Counted from the stretch's first letter, positions 34,825-44,629 are shown. The stretch: DNA of 64,000 nt from Limosilactobacillus reuteri (GCF_020784725.1 NZ_JAJGTZ010000030.1:124001-188000), one strand, 5' to 3'. Notes: generated by a model not told the origin, from the letters alone. Numbers and translations: made by a program.

Positions 34825-36186
34825 CTACTTCTTCTTGCGATTAGCGATCCGTTCACGCAGTTTGGCAATTTCTTGTGAGGAAGCTTTTTTCATCAGCTCA
34901 CTCGTATCTTTCTTGCTCCATGCTGGCATCGGTTCCTTAATCGTTTTGCGCCACTTATTTTTCTTTGACGTCTTTGCTTCCTTTTTCTTTTCTTGCGACT
35001 GCTTGTTAAAAGTTTTTAGTTGGACAATGGCTTGCTCTCCATTAATTATGCCATGTTGGAGCCAGTTATTGGCAATTGCATCGACAAAATTAGCGGTCAA
35101 AGTAGAATTTCCTCGGTCACTAATCACATACCAAGTTAAGATATTAATGGCATCTTGGGTAAGTTTTTCTTGCGCTACTAAACCTGTCAGAATATGACGT
35201 TCACCTGAAGTTACATAGCCACCTGTCTGCCCTTTAAGGACCTGCAGAAATTCGACTGGAGAGTAATCCTTAGCTGTCGCCAATAATTTCTGGTCTTTAC
35301 TGGTCAGTTCACTATTTTCATTTGTCACCGGTGCTTCTTTTTCCGCTACTTTTGTCGTTGAGGAATAAACGATATTATAAGCAGATGCAACAATTTGCTT
35401 AAATTTTTTTGGATTGAAATGATTAGTTTTTAGATCAATCGACCGCAAAACCAATGTCTTCATCGTTGGCGCATCAATCCCATATAATTGATGTTCTAAT
35501 AATATTAAGTCCCGATTATTTTCAAGGTCTGCACTGACAATTGGCTGATTAGCGAGTAAGTGAATTAGGGTTGACCAATCAAAGTCATCATTCATCCCCT
35601 TAGTTAACTGAGGTTGCTTTTCTACCGGTGATTGTTTTCGTGCCGTTAAAATTGCTTGTGGTGTTGCAGTAATTGACTGCGAATTAATATGAAACTCTTC
35701 AAAAAAGTTGTGACTCACATTAGTTAATGAAGTGTTAGAAGAAGCAAGCTTGTATTGCCGACTTTGCTTAATCAAACGTTCAAATGCTTCTTCTCCTACT
35801 TCTTCTAAAAGTAAAATACTCAGCAAATTATCAGCTAAAATTTTTTCTGGAGTAAGGGTCGGCTGCAATTCATAAACATATACGTCCCCGATCTCATCGT
35901 GCTGGAAATAAGTTTGAACTAAACCAACTGCCTCCAAACGATGAAGAGCCTCCAGCACTTGTTGACCCCCAGCATTTACCTGAGCTAACAGGTCACTTTG
36001 CAAGGTCCGGTTGGCAATCGTAGGATTAGGCAGCAGACGCGCTTTTAACGCATAAAAAAAGCTAAACGCAACTGGTCCTAAAATCGGCTGATAAAATGTT
36101 GCAAAAGTTTGGTCATTAAAACTAATAAATGCAGTGCTAGCCGTAACAACATAACCGGCTTGCGGATCAAAAGCTGCTGCAGTCAT
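34825..36186 (-). CDS. dnaB: Replication initiation and membrane attachment protein DnaB
   Basis: 453 residues. Two DnaB/DnaD-type domains (DDBH1 about 1-140, DDBH2 about 300-400 containing YSPVEFLQVLKGQTGGYVTS) and a strongly basic C terminus. In Firmicutes DnaB works with DnaD and DnaI in primosome assembly; it is not the E. coli helicase of that name. The order nrdR-dnaB-dnaI is conserved. Confidence 0.94.
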   Translation of the reverse strand: MTAAAFDPQAGYVVTASTAFISFNDQTFATFYQPILGPVAFSFFYALKARLLPNPTIANRTLQSDLLAQVNAGGQQVLEALHRLEAVGLVQTYFQHDEIGDVYVYELQPTLTPEKILADNLLSILLLEEVGEEAFERLIKQSRQYKLASSNTSLTNVSHNFFEEFHINSQSITATPQAILTARKQSPVEKQPQLTKGMNDDFDWSTLIHLLANQPIVSADLENNRDLILLEHQLYGIDAPTMKTLVLRSIDLKTNHFNPKKFKQIVASAYNIVYSSTTKVAEKEAPVTNENSELTSKDQKLLATAKDYSPVEFLQVLKGQTGGYVTSGERHILTGLVAQEKLTQDAINILTWYVISDRGNSTLTANFVDAIANNWLQHGIINGEQAIVQLKTFNKQSQEKKKEAKTSKKNKWRKTIKEPMPAWSKKDTSELMKKASSQEIAKLRERIANRKKK

Positions 36187-36203
36187 TTTACAGCCCTCCT
36201 AAG

Positions 36204-36668
36204 TTATTTTTTATGCTCTGCCTTCATCATGGTTTCAAGTTCACTCATAAAGGCATCAACGTCCTTAAATTGGCGGTAAACACTTGCAAAGCGAATATAG
36301 GCAATCTCATCGACGCCCTTTAATTCGTTCATCACAAATTTACCAATAATTTGACTGGAGACTTCGCTTTCACCAATGCTCCGGATTTGTTTTTCCACTT
36401 TATCTGCAATCTTGGTCAACCGCTCCATACTAACCGGGCGTTTTTCTGCCGAACGGACAATTCCATTGAGGATCTTTTGGCGACTGAATTCTTGGCGCGT
36501 ACCATCTTTTTTAATTACTAGTAGTGGCGTTTCCTCGTACCGTTCAAAGGTTGTAAAACGAAAGCCACAATGAATGCACTCACGACGACGACGAATAAAG
36601 CTTCCGTCTTCGCTTGGCCGACTGTCGACAACCCGTGATCCATTTTTGTGACAATGTGGACAGCGCAA
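36204..36668 (-). CDS. nrdR: Transcriptional repressor NrdR
   Basis: 154 residues. N-terminal zinc ribbon (CPHC at 3-6 and CIHC near 32-35) and an ATP-cone domain from about residue 49 (LLVIKKDGTRQEFSRQKIL). It senses dATP/ATP and represses ribonucleotide reductase genes, none of which is in this window. Confidence 0.97.
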   Translation of the reverse strand: MRCPHCHKNGSRVVDSRPSEDGSFIRRRRECIHCGFRFTTFERYEETPLLVIKKDGTRQEFSRQKILNGIVRSAEKRPVSMERLTKIADKVEKQIRSIGESEVSSQIIGKFVMNELKGVDEIAYIRFASVYRQFKDVDAFMSELETMMKAEHKK

Positions 36669-36713
36669 TGTGTCCCCCTCCTTTATAGTATAAGTACTTT
36701 ATTTTACCACATT

Positions 36714-37313
36714 TCACTCTGCTTTTAGCTGATTTATTAGGGCTACGACTTGTTTTTGCAGGGCAGCCTGGTCACCATTATTATTTATTTTAAAATCCGC
36801 CCGCGATTCTTTCTCTGATAATGGCATTTGGGCAGCAATTCGCACTTGAGCTTCCTTTTTAGAACAGTGATCGCGAGCCATTAACCGCTTAAGCTGAGTT
36901 TGTGGATCAGTATAAACAACTACAACATAATCACAATCTTCATCATAGTGTTGCTCTAATAATAATGGTGCATCTAATACCACGAATGGAATTTTCTGCT
37001 TTTTCAAAGTATCAACTTGCGCAAAGATGGCATCATAAATTAATGGCTGAAGAATCTCATTGAGTTTTTTCAGCGCTTCTTTATCATTAAAGACAATTTT
37101 AGCCAGAACGGGTCGATTGAGCTTACCCGTCGGCAAAAGTACTTTAGGGCCAAATACTTTGACAATCCTCGTTAACCCAACCGAGCCTGGTGTCTGGACT
37201 TGTCGCGCTACTTGGTCAGCATCAATCACCGGAATTCCAGTCTGGCGCAAAATGTTGCTTACCGTTGTCTTTCCAGTGGCGATTCCACCTGTTAATCCAA
37301 CTATTTTTGTCAT
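36714..37313 (-). CDS. coaE: Dephospho-CoA kinase
   Basis: 199 residues. P-loop GGIATGKTTV at 9-18, then PVIDADQVARQVQTPG and PLLLEQHYDEDCDYVVVVY. Last step of coenzyme A synthesis. Starts four bases after mutM, so polA-mutM-coaE is one operon. Confidence 0.96.
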   Translation of the reverse strand: MTKIVGLTGGIATGKTTVSNILRQTGIPVIDADQVARQVQTPGSVGLTRIVKVFGPKVLLPTGKLNRPVLAKIVFNDKEALKKLNEILQPLIYDAIFAQVDTLKKQKIPFVVLDAPLLLEQHYDEDCDYVVVVYTDPQTQLKRLMARDHCSKKEAQVRIAAQMPLSEKESRADFKINNNGDQAALQKQVVALINQLKAE

Positions 37314-37316
37314 TTC

Positions 37317-38147
37317 CTATTCCTTCAATACTTGACAGTGTGGACAAAAGGTCGTTCCACGTTCAGCAACCTTAATTTTCACCATTTTCGTGCCACAACG
37401 CGGACATTCATCTCCCGCATGACCATAAGCTTTTAAACGATCTTGAAAAGCGCCGGCATCACCAAATGCATTTGTAAAACTATGAACAGTGGTTCCCTTA
37501 TACTTAATCGCTGTCGCTAATTCTTTGATAATATTTTCTCGTAATTCAGCAATCTGGTTAGCTGTTAAAGTATTGGCTGGTTGCTCTGGATTTATCCCTG
37601 TCATCCATAGCACCTCATCAACGTAAATATTACCCAAACCGGCAACATGACGCTGATTGAGCAAGAATGGCTTAATCTTTCCCCGACTCTTTTTTAATTC
37701 AGCTGTAAAGTATGGCAAGGTGAAGGCGTCTTTTGTCGGTTCAGGGCCAATCGTCTTCAATCCGCCGACATTCATCTCATCTCCGGTTTTTACCAATGTC
37801 ATCCGGCCAAACTTACGAGTGTCTTGATAACATAATTCCGTGCCATCCGTAAATTCAAAGACAACATGAGTATGCTTATCAATTGGTCCGCCAATTGGTT
37901 GGTTGTAATATTTTCCTTCCATGCGAAGGTGTGAAATCATTGTCAAATCATTAGTAAAACGGAAAAGAAGGTATTTCCCTCGCCGATCAACATTTTCAAT
38001 CGTTTGTCCAATCAACGCCTGCCGAAAATCTTCAACATCATTGGTAATCGTTTTACCATAATAAACATCGATCGCATTAATTTTACGCTTAACAGCAATC
38101 TTCAGCAAACCGCGGCGAACAGTTTCAACTTCTGGTAATTCAGGCAT
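37317..38147 (-). CDS. mutM: Formamidopyrimidine-DNA glycosylase
   Basis: 276 residues. The N terminus PELPEVETVRRG provides the catalytic Pro and Glu, RHVAGLGNIYVDEVLW is the H2TH region, and the C-terminal zinc finger reads CPRCGTKM...CPHC. It removes 8-oxoguanine and nicks the strand. The usual finger motif, with GRGTTFC as AERGTTFC, is intact. Between polA and coaE as in many Firmicutes. Confidence 0.97.
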   Translation of the reverse strand: MPELPEVETVRRGLLKIAVKRKINAIDVYYGKTITNDVEDFRQALIGQTIENVDRRGKYLLFRFTNDLTMISHLRMEGKYYNQPIGGPIDKHTHVVFEFTDGTELCYQDTRKFGRMTLVKTGDEMNVGGLKTIGPEPTKDAFTLPYFTAELKKSRGKIKPFLLNQRHVAGLGNIYVDEVLWMTGINPEQPANTLTANQIAELRENIIKELATAIKYKGTTVHSFTNAFGDAGAFQDRLKAYGHAGDECPRCGTKMVKIKVAERGTTFCPHCQVLKE

Positions 38148-38161
38148 TTAATTCCTCCGAT

Positions 38162-40828
38162 CTATTTTTTAAGGTCATACCAGGTATCCCCATACTTACT
38201 ATCTACTTTAAGCGGCACATCCAGCTTAACGGCCGAATCCATTACTTTTGGCACTAATTCCGATAGAATGGGGATTTCTTCCTTTGGGGCCTCAAAGACT
38301 AATTCATCATGAATCTGCAAGAGCATTTTTGCCTTTAGATGTCGTTTTTCAAGCTCATCTTGCATCCGGATCATCGCAATCTTAATAATATCAGCAGCGC
38401 TCCCTTGAATTGGAGTATTCATTGCAGTGCGCTCTGCAAACGATCGCTTGCTGAAACTTTTGGCATGAATGTCTGGTAAGTAACGACGTCGGTGAGTAAT
38501 CGTCTCAACATAACCATTCTCTTTAGCAAACGCAATCGTATCATCGATGTATTTCTTTACGCCCGGGAATTCGTGGAAGTAATTTTGAATAAATTCATGA
38601 GCTTCTGCACGGCTAACATGAATCCGTTGTGCCAGTCCATAATCACTAATCCCATAAACAATCCCGAAATTAACCGCTTTTGCCCGACGCCGCATATTAC
38701 GGTCAATCTCAGCATCTGGAGCCAAATGGAAAATCCGGCGAGCTGTACTGGCGTGAATATCTTCACCATTCTTAAAGTCTTCCTGAAGGTTTTTGTCACC
38801 AGTGATATGGGCAAGAACTCGTAATTCAACTTGCGAATAATCTGAAGAGAAGATTTGCCAGCCTTCCTGACTAGGAACAAACGCCTTCCTAATCAAGCGT
38901 CCTTCCGGCAACCGTACTGGAATATTTTGCAGATTAGGATCAACAGAGGACAAGCGACCAGTTTGCGTTAATGTCTGTAAGTAGCGCGTATGGATCTTCT
39001 GGTCATTTGAATGGATAACTTTCAGCAAACCAGTGATGTAGGTAGATTGAAGCTTAGCAATTTGCCGATATTCCAAAATTTGCTCAACAATCGGTGCCTT
39101 ATCAGCCAACTTTTCAAGCACATCAACTGCAGTGGAATAACCGGTCTTGGTCTTTTTGATCACTGGTAATTTCAATTTTTCAAAAAGAATATGGCCTAGT
39201 TGCTTAGTGGAGTTAATGTTAAATTCCTCGCCAGCTTCTTGATAGATCTGACTTTCAATTTCTGATAGCCGTTCAGTTAACTTACTGCCCATATCTTTCA
39301 AAGTTTGTGCATCGACATGAACACCCGCGATTTCCATTTTTGCAAGAACCCGGGTTAGTGGTAATTCAATATCAGTATATAATGGCGTTTGCTTATTTTC
39401 GTCTAATTTGGCAAAAAGATCCTTGCGCAGGTGTTCAATTGCCCGCGCCTTCGTAGCCAGGTGACTAAAGAAGGTCTTGTCATCATCAGGCACAGCACGC
39501 TTAGCACCTTTACCGTAAACTTCCTCATCTGTTCGGACATCATCGTAACCGTGTTCCTGAGCTACTTGTCCCAGGTCGTTACTATTGTCATTAGTATTTA
39601 GAAGGTAAGATGCTAAAAGCAGATCAAAATTAATATTTTCAAGCGGAATACCGAGGCGATGAAGGCCAACGATTTGTGCCTTGGCATTAAAGACATTCTT
39701 CTTAACATTATCACTCTGGAGTAAATCTTTGAGGGGCGCTTCTTTAAGCAGATCCACATCTCGACTTGTAAACCAGTGCTCTTCATTGCCGAGCACAAAC
39801 CCAGCGAATGGTGACGTGTGATAGTTTTCTTCTGGCATTTCAAGGTAAAAACTTACTTCACCCGTTAATTGTCCTAGTTCATCTAAGTTATCTTTAGTTA
39901 AAACTGTGTAGTCAATTGGAGCAATCTCAGCTTCGTCTTCGTCTCCAGCCCCATCGATATTCATCTTTTTCAAGAAAGATTTAAAACCCATCTCTTTGTA
40001 AAATTTAATCAAGTCATCCGTTTGTGGGCCTTGGTATTGCAAATCATCTAAGCCAATCTTAATCGGGGCATCCTGGAGAATTGTTGCTAATGTCTTACAT
40101 TGTCGAGCAACCTCTTCATCCTCAATCAAATGTTCTTTCATCTTACTCTTTTTAAGGTCATCGATATGATCATAAAGTTCTTCAACTGAACCAAATTGTT
40201 TTACAAGCTTGATTGCAGTCTTTTCCCCAATTTTAGTTACACCAGGATAATTATCGGAAGAATCACCCATCAGTGCCTTCATATCAATTATTTGGCGCGG
40301 CGTAATCCCTAATTTTTCTTCGACATGTGCCGGAGTGTAATGCTCCGTATCAGTAACTCCCTTGTGAGTAACGGCAACAGTCGTATTCTCACTTGCTAAC
40401 TGGGTAAGGTCTCGATCCCCTGTTACGATCAACGTCTTGTAGCCAGCATCATCCGCCTGCTTAGCCAAAGTACCGATAATATCGTCAGCTTCATAGTTAG
40501 CTAATTCATAACTATGTAATCCAGAGTCTTTGATTAATTCGCGAACATAAGGGATTTGCTCGGTCAATTCATTAGGAGTCTTGTTTCGACCACCCTTGTA
40601 ATCATCATACATTTTCGTCCGGAAGGTTACCTTTCCTGCATCAAAGGCTACTAAAGCCGCATCCGGTTTAAAGCTTTGCAACACATGATCAAGCATCAAC
40701 TTAAAGCCATAAATTGCAGCTGTATGCAAGCCATCCTTATTTGTAAACTTGTCCATTTGATTATGCATGGCAAAAAATGCCCGGAAAACAATACTATTTC
40801 CGTCAATTAACAATAATTGTTTTGTCAT
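38162..40828 (-). CDS. polA: DNA polymerase I
   Basis: 888 residues. A 5'-3' exonuclease (about 1-290; YEADDIIGTLAKQ, MGDSSDNYPGV), a central 3'-5' exonuclease-like domain in which I do not see the usual catalytic acid triad, as in Bacillus, and the polymerase domain with motif A SDYSQVELRVLAH, the O helix RRRAKAVNFGIVYG and motif C LLQIHDELVFE. It processes Okazaki fragments and fills repair gaps. First gene of polA-mutM-coaE. Confidence 0.97.
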   Translation of the reverse strand: MTKQLLLIDGNSIVFRAFFAMHNQMDKFTNKDGLHTAAIYGFKLMLDHVLQSFKPDAALVAFDAGKVTFRTKMYDDYKGGRNKTPNELTEQIPYVRELIKDSGLHSYELANYEADDIIGTLAKQADDAGYKTLIVTGDRDLTQLASENTTVAVTHKGVTDTEHYTPAHVEEKLGITPRQIIDMKALMGDSSDNYPGVTKIGEKTAIKLVKQFGSVEELYDHIDDLKKSKMKEHLIEDEEVARQCKTLATILQDAPIKIGLDDLQYQGPQTDDLIKFYKEMGFKSFLKKMNIDGAGDEDEAEIAPIDYTVLTKDNLDELGQLTGEVSFYLEMPEENYHTSPFAGFVLGNEEHWFTSRDVDLLKEAPLKDLLQSDNVKKNVFNAKAQIVGLHRLGIPLENINFDLLLASYLLNTNDNSNDLGQVAQEHGYDDVRTDEEVYGKGAKRAVPDDDKTFFSHLATKARAIEHLRKDLFAKLDENKQTPLYTDIELPLTRVLAKMEIAGVHVDAQTLKDMGSKLTERLSEIESQIYQEAGEEFNINSTKQLGHILFEKLKLPVIKKTKTGYSTAVDVLEKLADKAPIVEQILEYRQIAKLQSTYITGLLKVIHSNDQKIHTRYLQTLTQTGRLSSVDPNLQNIPVRLPEGRLIRKAFVPSQEGWQIFSSDYSQVELRVLAHITGDKNLQEDFKNGEDIHASTARRIFHLAPDAEIDRNMRRRAKAVNFGIVYGISDYGLAQRIHVSRAEAHEFIQNYFHEFPGVKKYIDDTIAFAKENGYVETITHRRRYLPDIHAKSFSKRSFAERTAMNTPIQGSAADIIKIAMIRMQDELEKRHLKAKMLLQIHDELVFEAPKEEIPILSELVPKVMDSAVKLDVPLKVDSKYGDTWYDLKK

Positions 40829-40942
40829 TTAATTCCCGCCCTTCTATCGCTAATAGTAATTGTACCAGAGAATATAGCAATGGTTTAGTTTCTTGACCAA
40901 AGATTTAAGTTATAATTAAAATGAAAAATCATTAGATGTGAG

Positions 40943-41629
40943 ATGAAATTCATGGATAAACTCATTAACTATCAAAAGCCAGCAGAAGCACGGCTCTTTG
41001 CCCTCCTCCTCACTTTCAGCGGTGGCTTCATCGATGCTTTTACATATATCAAATGTGGGCGCACAATGGCAGCGGCCCAAACTGGCAACATTATTTTTCT
41101 AAGTGCCGCTTTAGCAAACCATAATTTTCTTGGCGTCGTTGATCGGCTTGGCTCATTGATCGCATTTATTCTTGGATTAGCAATGGTCAGCATCCTGCAC
41201 GCTCATTTAAGAACTGATTATTGGCGAGTAGTTTGTCTATTGCCGATTTTATTAGTAGGAGCAATTATCGGTTTTCTCCCGGATAGTTTTCCTGATTATC
41301 TGATGGTACCAGCTGTTTCATTTGGTCTTGCAATGCAAAGTGCCGCTTTTAGTAAAATCGAAGGGCTTGGTTATAACAGTGTCTTTACAAGCGGCAGTGT
41401 CAAAAAAGCTGCTGTTGCCTGGAGCGAATATTATTTTCATCACGATCGTTCACAACGATCAGCTGCCTTTAGTTATTTAATGATCGTGACCTGCTTTACG
41501 CTCGGCGCGGTCATTTCCGCTCAGTTGCTTCCCTTTTTCCGAATGAGAACCATCTGGATTGCCACCCTTTTGATCCTCGTAACTGATTGTTCTTATTACT
41601 TAACTAAAAAGAAAAATGTTAATAAGTAG
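40943..41629 (+). CDS. YoaK family membrane protein (DUF1275)
   Basis: 228 residues and about six membrane spans. FSGGFIDAFTYIKCGRTMAA, then QTGNIIFLSAAL, and the later VFTSGSVKKAAVAW are the family's conserved parts. The function is unknown. The ribosome site is weak; a second ATG three codons later (40952) sits better relative to GTGAG and may be the real start. Divergent from polA, single-gene unit. Confidence 0.88.
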   Translation: MKFMDKLINYQKPAEARLFALLLTFSGGFIDAFTYIKCGRTMAAAQTGNIIFLSAALANHNFLGVVDRLGSLIAFILGLAMVSILHAHLRTDYWRVVCLLPILLVGAIIGFLPDSFPDYLMVPAVSFGLAMQSAAFSKIEGLGYNSVFTSGSVKKAAVAWSEYYFHHDRSQRSAAFSYLMIVTCFTLGAVISAQLLPFFRMRTIWIATLLILVTDCSYYLTKKKNVNK

Positions 41630-41639
41630 TTTTTAAAAT

Positions 41640-41680
41640 AGTAAAGGCTGAATGAGATTTAATCCCTTTCAGCCTTTTTA
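41640..41680 (+). terminator. Terminator after the YoaK gene
   Basis: AAAGGCTGAA pairs with TTTCAGCCTTT, then TTTTTACT. Also close to the end of the converging gene at 41681. Confidence 0.8.
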
Positions 41681-42397
41681 CTAATTGCGGTCACTCATTC
41701 CAAAAATTTGAAGAAGTGAGATAAAGAGGTTTATAAAGTCTAAGTACAATTGAAGGGCACCTAGCACAGCTAAACCATTTGTTGATACTTCGCCACCATA
41801 GTTAATATAGATTTGCTTCATCTTTTGTGCATCCCAAGCTGTCAAGACAGTAAAGATAATAACAGCGATAAAGGAGAAGATATAAGCAATGGCAGGACTT
41901 TGTAAGAACATGTTGATAAGGTAAGCAATCATTAAAGCAATCAAAGCAGCCATCGCGTGAGCACCAAACTTGCTTAAGTCGCGCTTAGTAATTGTCCCAT
42001 ACAAAGCCATCGTAACAAAAACAGCCGCGGATGATACGAAAGCTGAGGCAATGCTTGCCCCCGAATAGACACCAGCAATAATCGCAAATTCGACACCATA
42101 GATTATTGCCGTTAGCATTAGCATAATAAATGCCCCAACTGGGTTCCGGGTAGCACTAAAGCTTACCCCCATCGACAAAGCAATAGGTAGCAATAAAATA
42201 ATCCAAACCATTCCAGGGTGAGCACCAAAGAAACCGAAAACAGCACTCCGGAATACCCCCATGGTCAAGTAAGCACTGAATGCAGAAACAAGAACTGCCA
42301 GTGTCATGTTTCCATACATTCGGGTTAAGAAACTATTCAAACCAGCTGCGTCAGTGACAACCCGACGCCCTGGCTCTTGAGAAAAGTTATTCATCAA
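41681..42397 (-). CDS. Bax inhibitor-1/YccA family membrane protein
   Basis: 238 residues, seven membrane spans. Typical starts FLTRMYGNMTLAVLVSAFSA, with the conserved C-terminal GALQLYLDFINLFISLLQI. Bacterial members are pH-sensitive calcium leak channels by structure work, and some interact with FtsH. The role here is unknown. Follows the murC terminator. Confidence 0.92.
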   Translation of the reverse strand: MMNNFSQEPGRRVVTDAAGLNSFLTRMYGNMTLAVLVSAFSAYLTMGVFRSAVFGFFGAHPGMVWIILLLPIALSMGVSFSATRNPVGAFIMLMLTAIIYGVEFAIIAGVYSGASIASAFVSSAAVFVTMALYGTITKRDLSKFGAHAMAALIALMIAYLINMFLQSPAIAYIFSFIAVIIFTVLTAWDAQKMKQIYINYGGEVSTNGLAVLGALQLYLDFINLFISLLQIFGMSDRN

Positions 42398-42437
42398 GAC
42401 TCCCTCTTTCTATTTAATTTGACTTTATTTGACTAAT

Positions 42438-42466
42438 TATAAAAATGGTAGCAGAGGCCACCATTT
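42438..42466 (-). terminator. murC terminator
   Basis: On the minus strand AAATGGTGGC-CTCT-GCTACCATTT followed by TTATAATT. Confidence 0.8.
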
Positions 42467-42485
42467 CATTCAAGTAAATCTTTAA

Positions 42486-43790
42486 TTATTTTAACAATTC
42501 TTTGTACTTTTCTTCGTACTTCTCAACGTCACCGGCACCCATGAAAACAACTACCGCATTATGGTATTGCAAAAGCTTGTCCATGGTATCCATGTCAATA
42601 CCTTCACTACCTTCAATCCGTTGCTCCAAATCAACACTAGAAATATTTCCAGCATTTTCACGAATTGAACCAAAGATTGGAGTAACAAAAGTCTTATCTG
42701 CTCGGCTAAGTGATTCTGCAAAACCATCAATGTAAGCGGCCAACCGTGAATATGTGTGAGGTTGGAAAACAGCGATAACTTCACGATCTGGGTACTTTTG
42801 CCGTGCCGCATCAATTGTTGCTTTAATTTCGCTTGGATGGTGAGCATAGTCATCAATAATGGTTGTATCCGCAATGTCAGTCTCGCTGAAACGACGCTTT
42901 ACCCCACTAAAGTTGGCTAATTCCTGTTGAATCTCATCCATGTTCATGTGTTCTATGTATGCAACCGCTAGCACGGCTAAGCTATTAAGCACACTGTGTT
43001 CACCGTATAAGTGGATGGTGAATGTGCCAAGCTTTTGGTCGCGGAAGTAAGCATCATACGTTGATCCTTCTGGTGTGCGTTGAATATTTTCTGCCCGGAA
43101 ATCATCATCTGGATTAGTTCCATAGTAGTAAACCGGAACATCAACATTTAAGTCACGAAGACTAGGATCGTCTCCCCAAGCAAAAATTGCCCGTTGAACC
43201 TGCTTACCGTACGTTTCAAATGAATCACGGACATCTGCCAAATCGTTGAAGTAATCAGGGTGATCAAAGTCAACGTTTGTCATAATTGCATAGTCTGGGT
43301 GGTAGGCAAGGAAGTGATCACGATATTCATCGGCTTCAAAAACAAAGAAGCGTGCGTCCGCATTTCCTTTACCTACCCCATCACCGATCAAGTAGCTAGT
43401 TGGTTCAACCGCTGCTAGTACGTGTGATAACAATGCAGTCGTACTGGTCTTACCATGTGCTCCGGCAATCCCAATACTAGTATGATTCTTAACCTCATTT
43501 TCAACAGCCTCAGGGTAACTTAAAATTTTAAGGCCTAATTCATGTGCTCGTTTAATCTCTGGGTGATCATCATCAAAAGCATTTCCTTGGACAACAATCA
43601 TCCCCGGTTTCAAATTGGCTGGATCAAATGGCAAAATTTTAATTCCCGCCGCTAACAATGGCGCTTGTGTAAATGTTTCCTTTTCAATATCTGAACCTAG
43701 TACTTGGTGTCCTTTGTCATGAAGGATACGTGCTAAAGAGGCCATTCCGGTCCCTTTAATACCAACAAAGTAATATGTATTTTGTTCCAT
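42486..43790 (-). CDS. murC: UDP-N-acetylmuramate--L-alanine ligase
   Basis: 434 residues from [16 protein letters not shown], with AAGGAA 8 bases before the ATG. The ATP-binding motif is [15 protein letters not shown], then [13 protein letters not shown], and the C-terminal domain has [12 protein letters not shown] and VFQPHTYSR. It adds L-Ala to UDP-MurNAc in the cytoplasm. Its mRNA starts with a stem-loop, described separately. Confidence 0.97.
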   Translation of the reverse strand: MEQNTYYFVGIKGTGMASLARILHDKGHQVLGSDIEKETFTQAPLLAAGIKILPFDPANLKPGMIVVQGNAFDDDHPEIKRAHELGLKILSYPEAVENEVKNHTSIGIAGAHGKTSTTALLSHVLAAVEPTSYLIGDGVGKGNADARFFVFEADEYRDHFLAYHPDYAIMTNVDFDHPDYFNDLADVRDSFETYGKQVQRAIFAWGDDPSLRDLNVDVPVYYYGTNPDDDFRAENIQRTPEGSTYDAYFRDQKLGTFTIHLYGEHSVLNSLAVLAVAYIEHMNMDEIQQELANFSGVKRRFSETDIADTTIIDDYAHHPSEIKATIDAARQKYPDREVIAVFQPHTYSRLAAYIDGFAESLSRADKTFVTPIFGSIRENAGNISSVDLEQRIEGSEGIDMDTMDKLLQYHNAVVVFMGAGDVEKYEEKYKELLK

Positions 43791-43828
43791 CAATCCAATT
43801 CCTTTCAACAATTCAATTTAAAATAAAT

Positions 43829-43865
43829 GCGAGGGGTAGATCAGTAACTATGATCCATCCCTCAC
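43829..43865 (-). promoter_or_regulatory. Stem-loop at the 5' end of the murC mRNA
   Basis: On the minus strand GTGAGGGATGGATCA and TGATCTACCCCTCGC pair at 14 of 15 positions around a 7-base loop. The promoter at 43869-43896 places the transcript start at or inside the first bases of this stem. Confidence 0.6.
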
Positions 43866-43868
43866 TAA

Positions 43869-43896
43869 ATAATAAAGCATTATAAAATTTTGGCAA
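43869..43896 (-). promoter_or_regulatory. murC promoter
   Basis: TTGCCA (43891-43896) and TATTAT (43869-43874) with a 16-base spacer on the minus strand. Confidence 0.7.
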
Positions 43897-43951
43897 TAGT
43901 AATCAGCTGTTTTTTGTTAGTTTTCTGGACGAGATATTTTTCACAAAATAA

Positions 43952-43969
43952 TGTACAATATTAAGTACA
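43952..43969. promoter_or_regulatory. Probable operator/promoter of the toxin-antitoxin pair
   Basis: The inverted repeat TGTAC-8 bases-GTACA overlaps a -10-like TACAAT (43954-43959) about 25 bases before the antitoxin start. Type II antitoxins usually bind such a palindrome to repress their own operon. The -35 box is poor. Confidence 0.5.
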
Positions 43970-43993
43970 ACAAGAAGTAAGGATGTGATTATC

Positions 43994-44287
43994 ATGCCAA
44001 TTGCTACTACTCAAAGTGACTTCAGAAAACATATCAAGGATTACCTTGATCGAGTTAATGAAGACGAGCAAACTGTCTTAGTTGCCCGTTCAAATCAACG
44101 AACAGCTGCCATCATCTCCCAAAACCAATTGAATGCATTGCTTGATGCTGTAAATGCTAAGGAAGATTCATTAGATTATGCTATTGCAAGAGATAAATTA
44201 ATTGATATGCACATTATTCCAGATGACCCTATTATTGAATCCAATAACGATTACTGGAATCAATTCAAGAACAGTGAGGAAAAGTAG
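43994..44287 (+). CDS. Phd/YefM family antitoxin
   Basis: 97 residues from the ATG at 43994 with AAGG about 8-10 bases before; an upstream GTG is too close to that site. The N-terminal part, TTQSDFRKHIKDYLDRVNED, then QTVLVARSNQRTAAIISQNQ, is the Phd/YefM DNA-binding fold. The acidic, disordered C terminus would wrap the toxin. It begins a two-gene operon with the toxin three bases later. Confidence 0.9.
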   Translation: MPIATTQSDFRKHIKDYLDRVNEDEQTVLVARSNQRTAAIISQNQLNALLDAVNAKEDSLDYAIARDKLIDMHIIPDDPIIESNNDYWNQFKNSEEK

Positions 44288-44290
44288 GTC

Positions 44291-44629
44291 ATGTCTTATT
44301 ACTCTTTTCGGCCACGCAAAACATTTAATGCTGACTTAGCACGCCTTGGTAAATTAGACCCATCAATTATTGATGATATCCATGAGGCCATTGATATTTT
44401 ACTCAATGGCGATGCTCTCCCCAAAGAATATAGGGATCACCACTTGCAAAGAAAATATGCTGGTTACAGAGAATTTCATGTCAGGGATACTCCCAAAGGC
44501 GCAAAACCTACGAAAACCAATGATGTTCTAGTAATCTATAAGATTGACCACCAAGATCTTGTATTAGTTGCTGTACGAGCAGGTTCTCACAATAATCTTT
44601 TTAATAAGTCATATCGAAAAAACAAATAA
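44291..44629 (+). CDS. YafQ/RelE-type mRNA interferase toxin
   Basis: 112 residues. RelE/ParE fold: FNADLARLGKLD, DHHLQRKYAGYREFHVRD, VLVIYKID, and AGSHNNLF at the end. The histidines in DHHL, EFH and GSH and the final Phe match the catalytic set of E. coli YafQ, a ribosome-dependent mRNA endonuclease. Between EFHVRD and the next strand is an extra loop of about ten residues (TPKGAKPTKT) not in E. coli YafQ. Coupled to the antitoxin with a three-base gap. Confidence 0.88.
   Translation: MSYYSFRPRKTFNADLARLGKLDPSIIDDIHEAIDILLNGDALPKEYRDHHLQRKYAGYREFHVRDTPKGAKPTKTNDVLVIYKIDHQDLVLVAVRAGSHNNLFNKSYRKNK

Noticed and set aside
38162-40828. Possible loss of DNA polymerase I proofreading as a notable change
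   Set aside because: A degenerate 3'-5' exonuclease domain is normal for PolA of Bacillus and lactobacilli.
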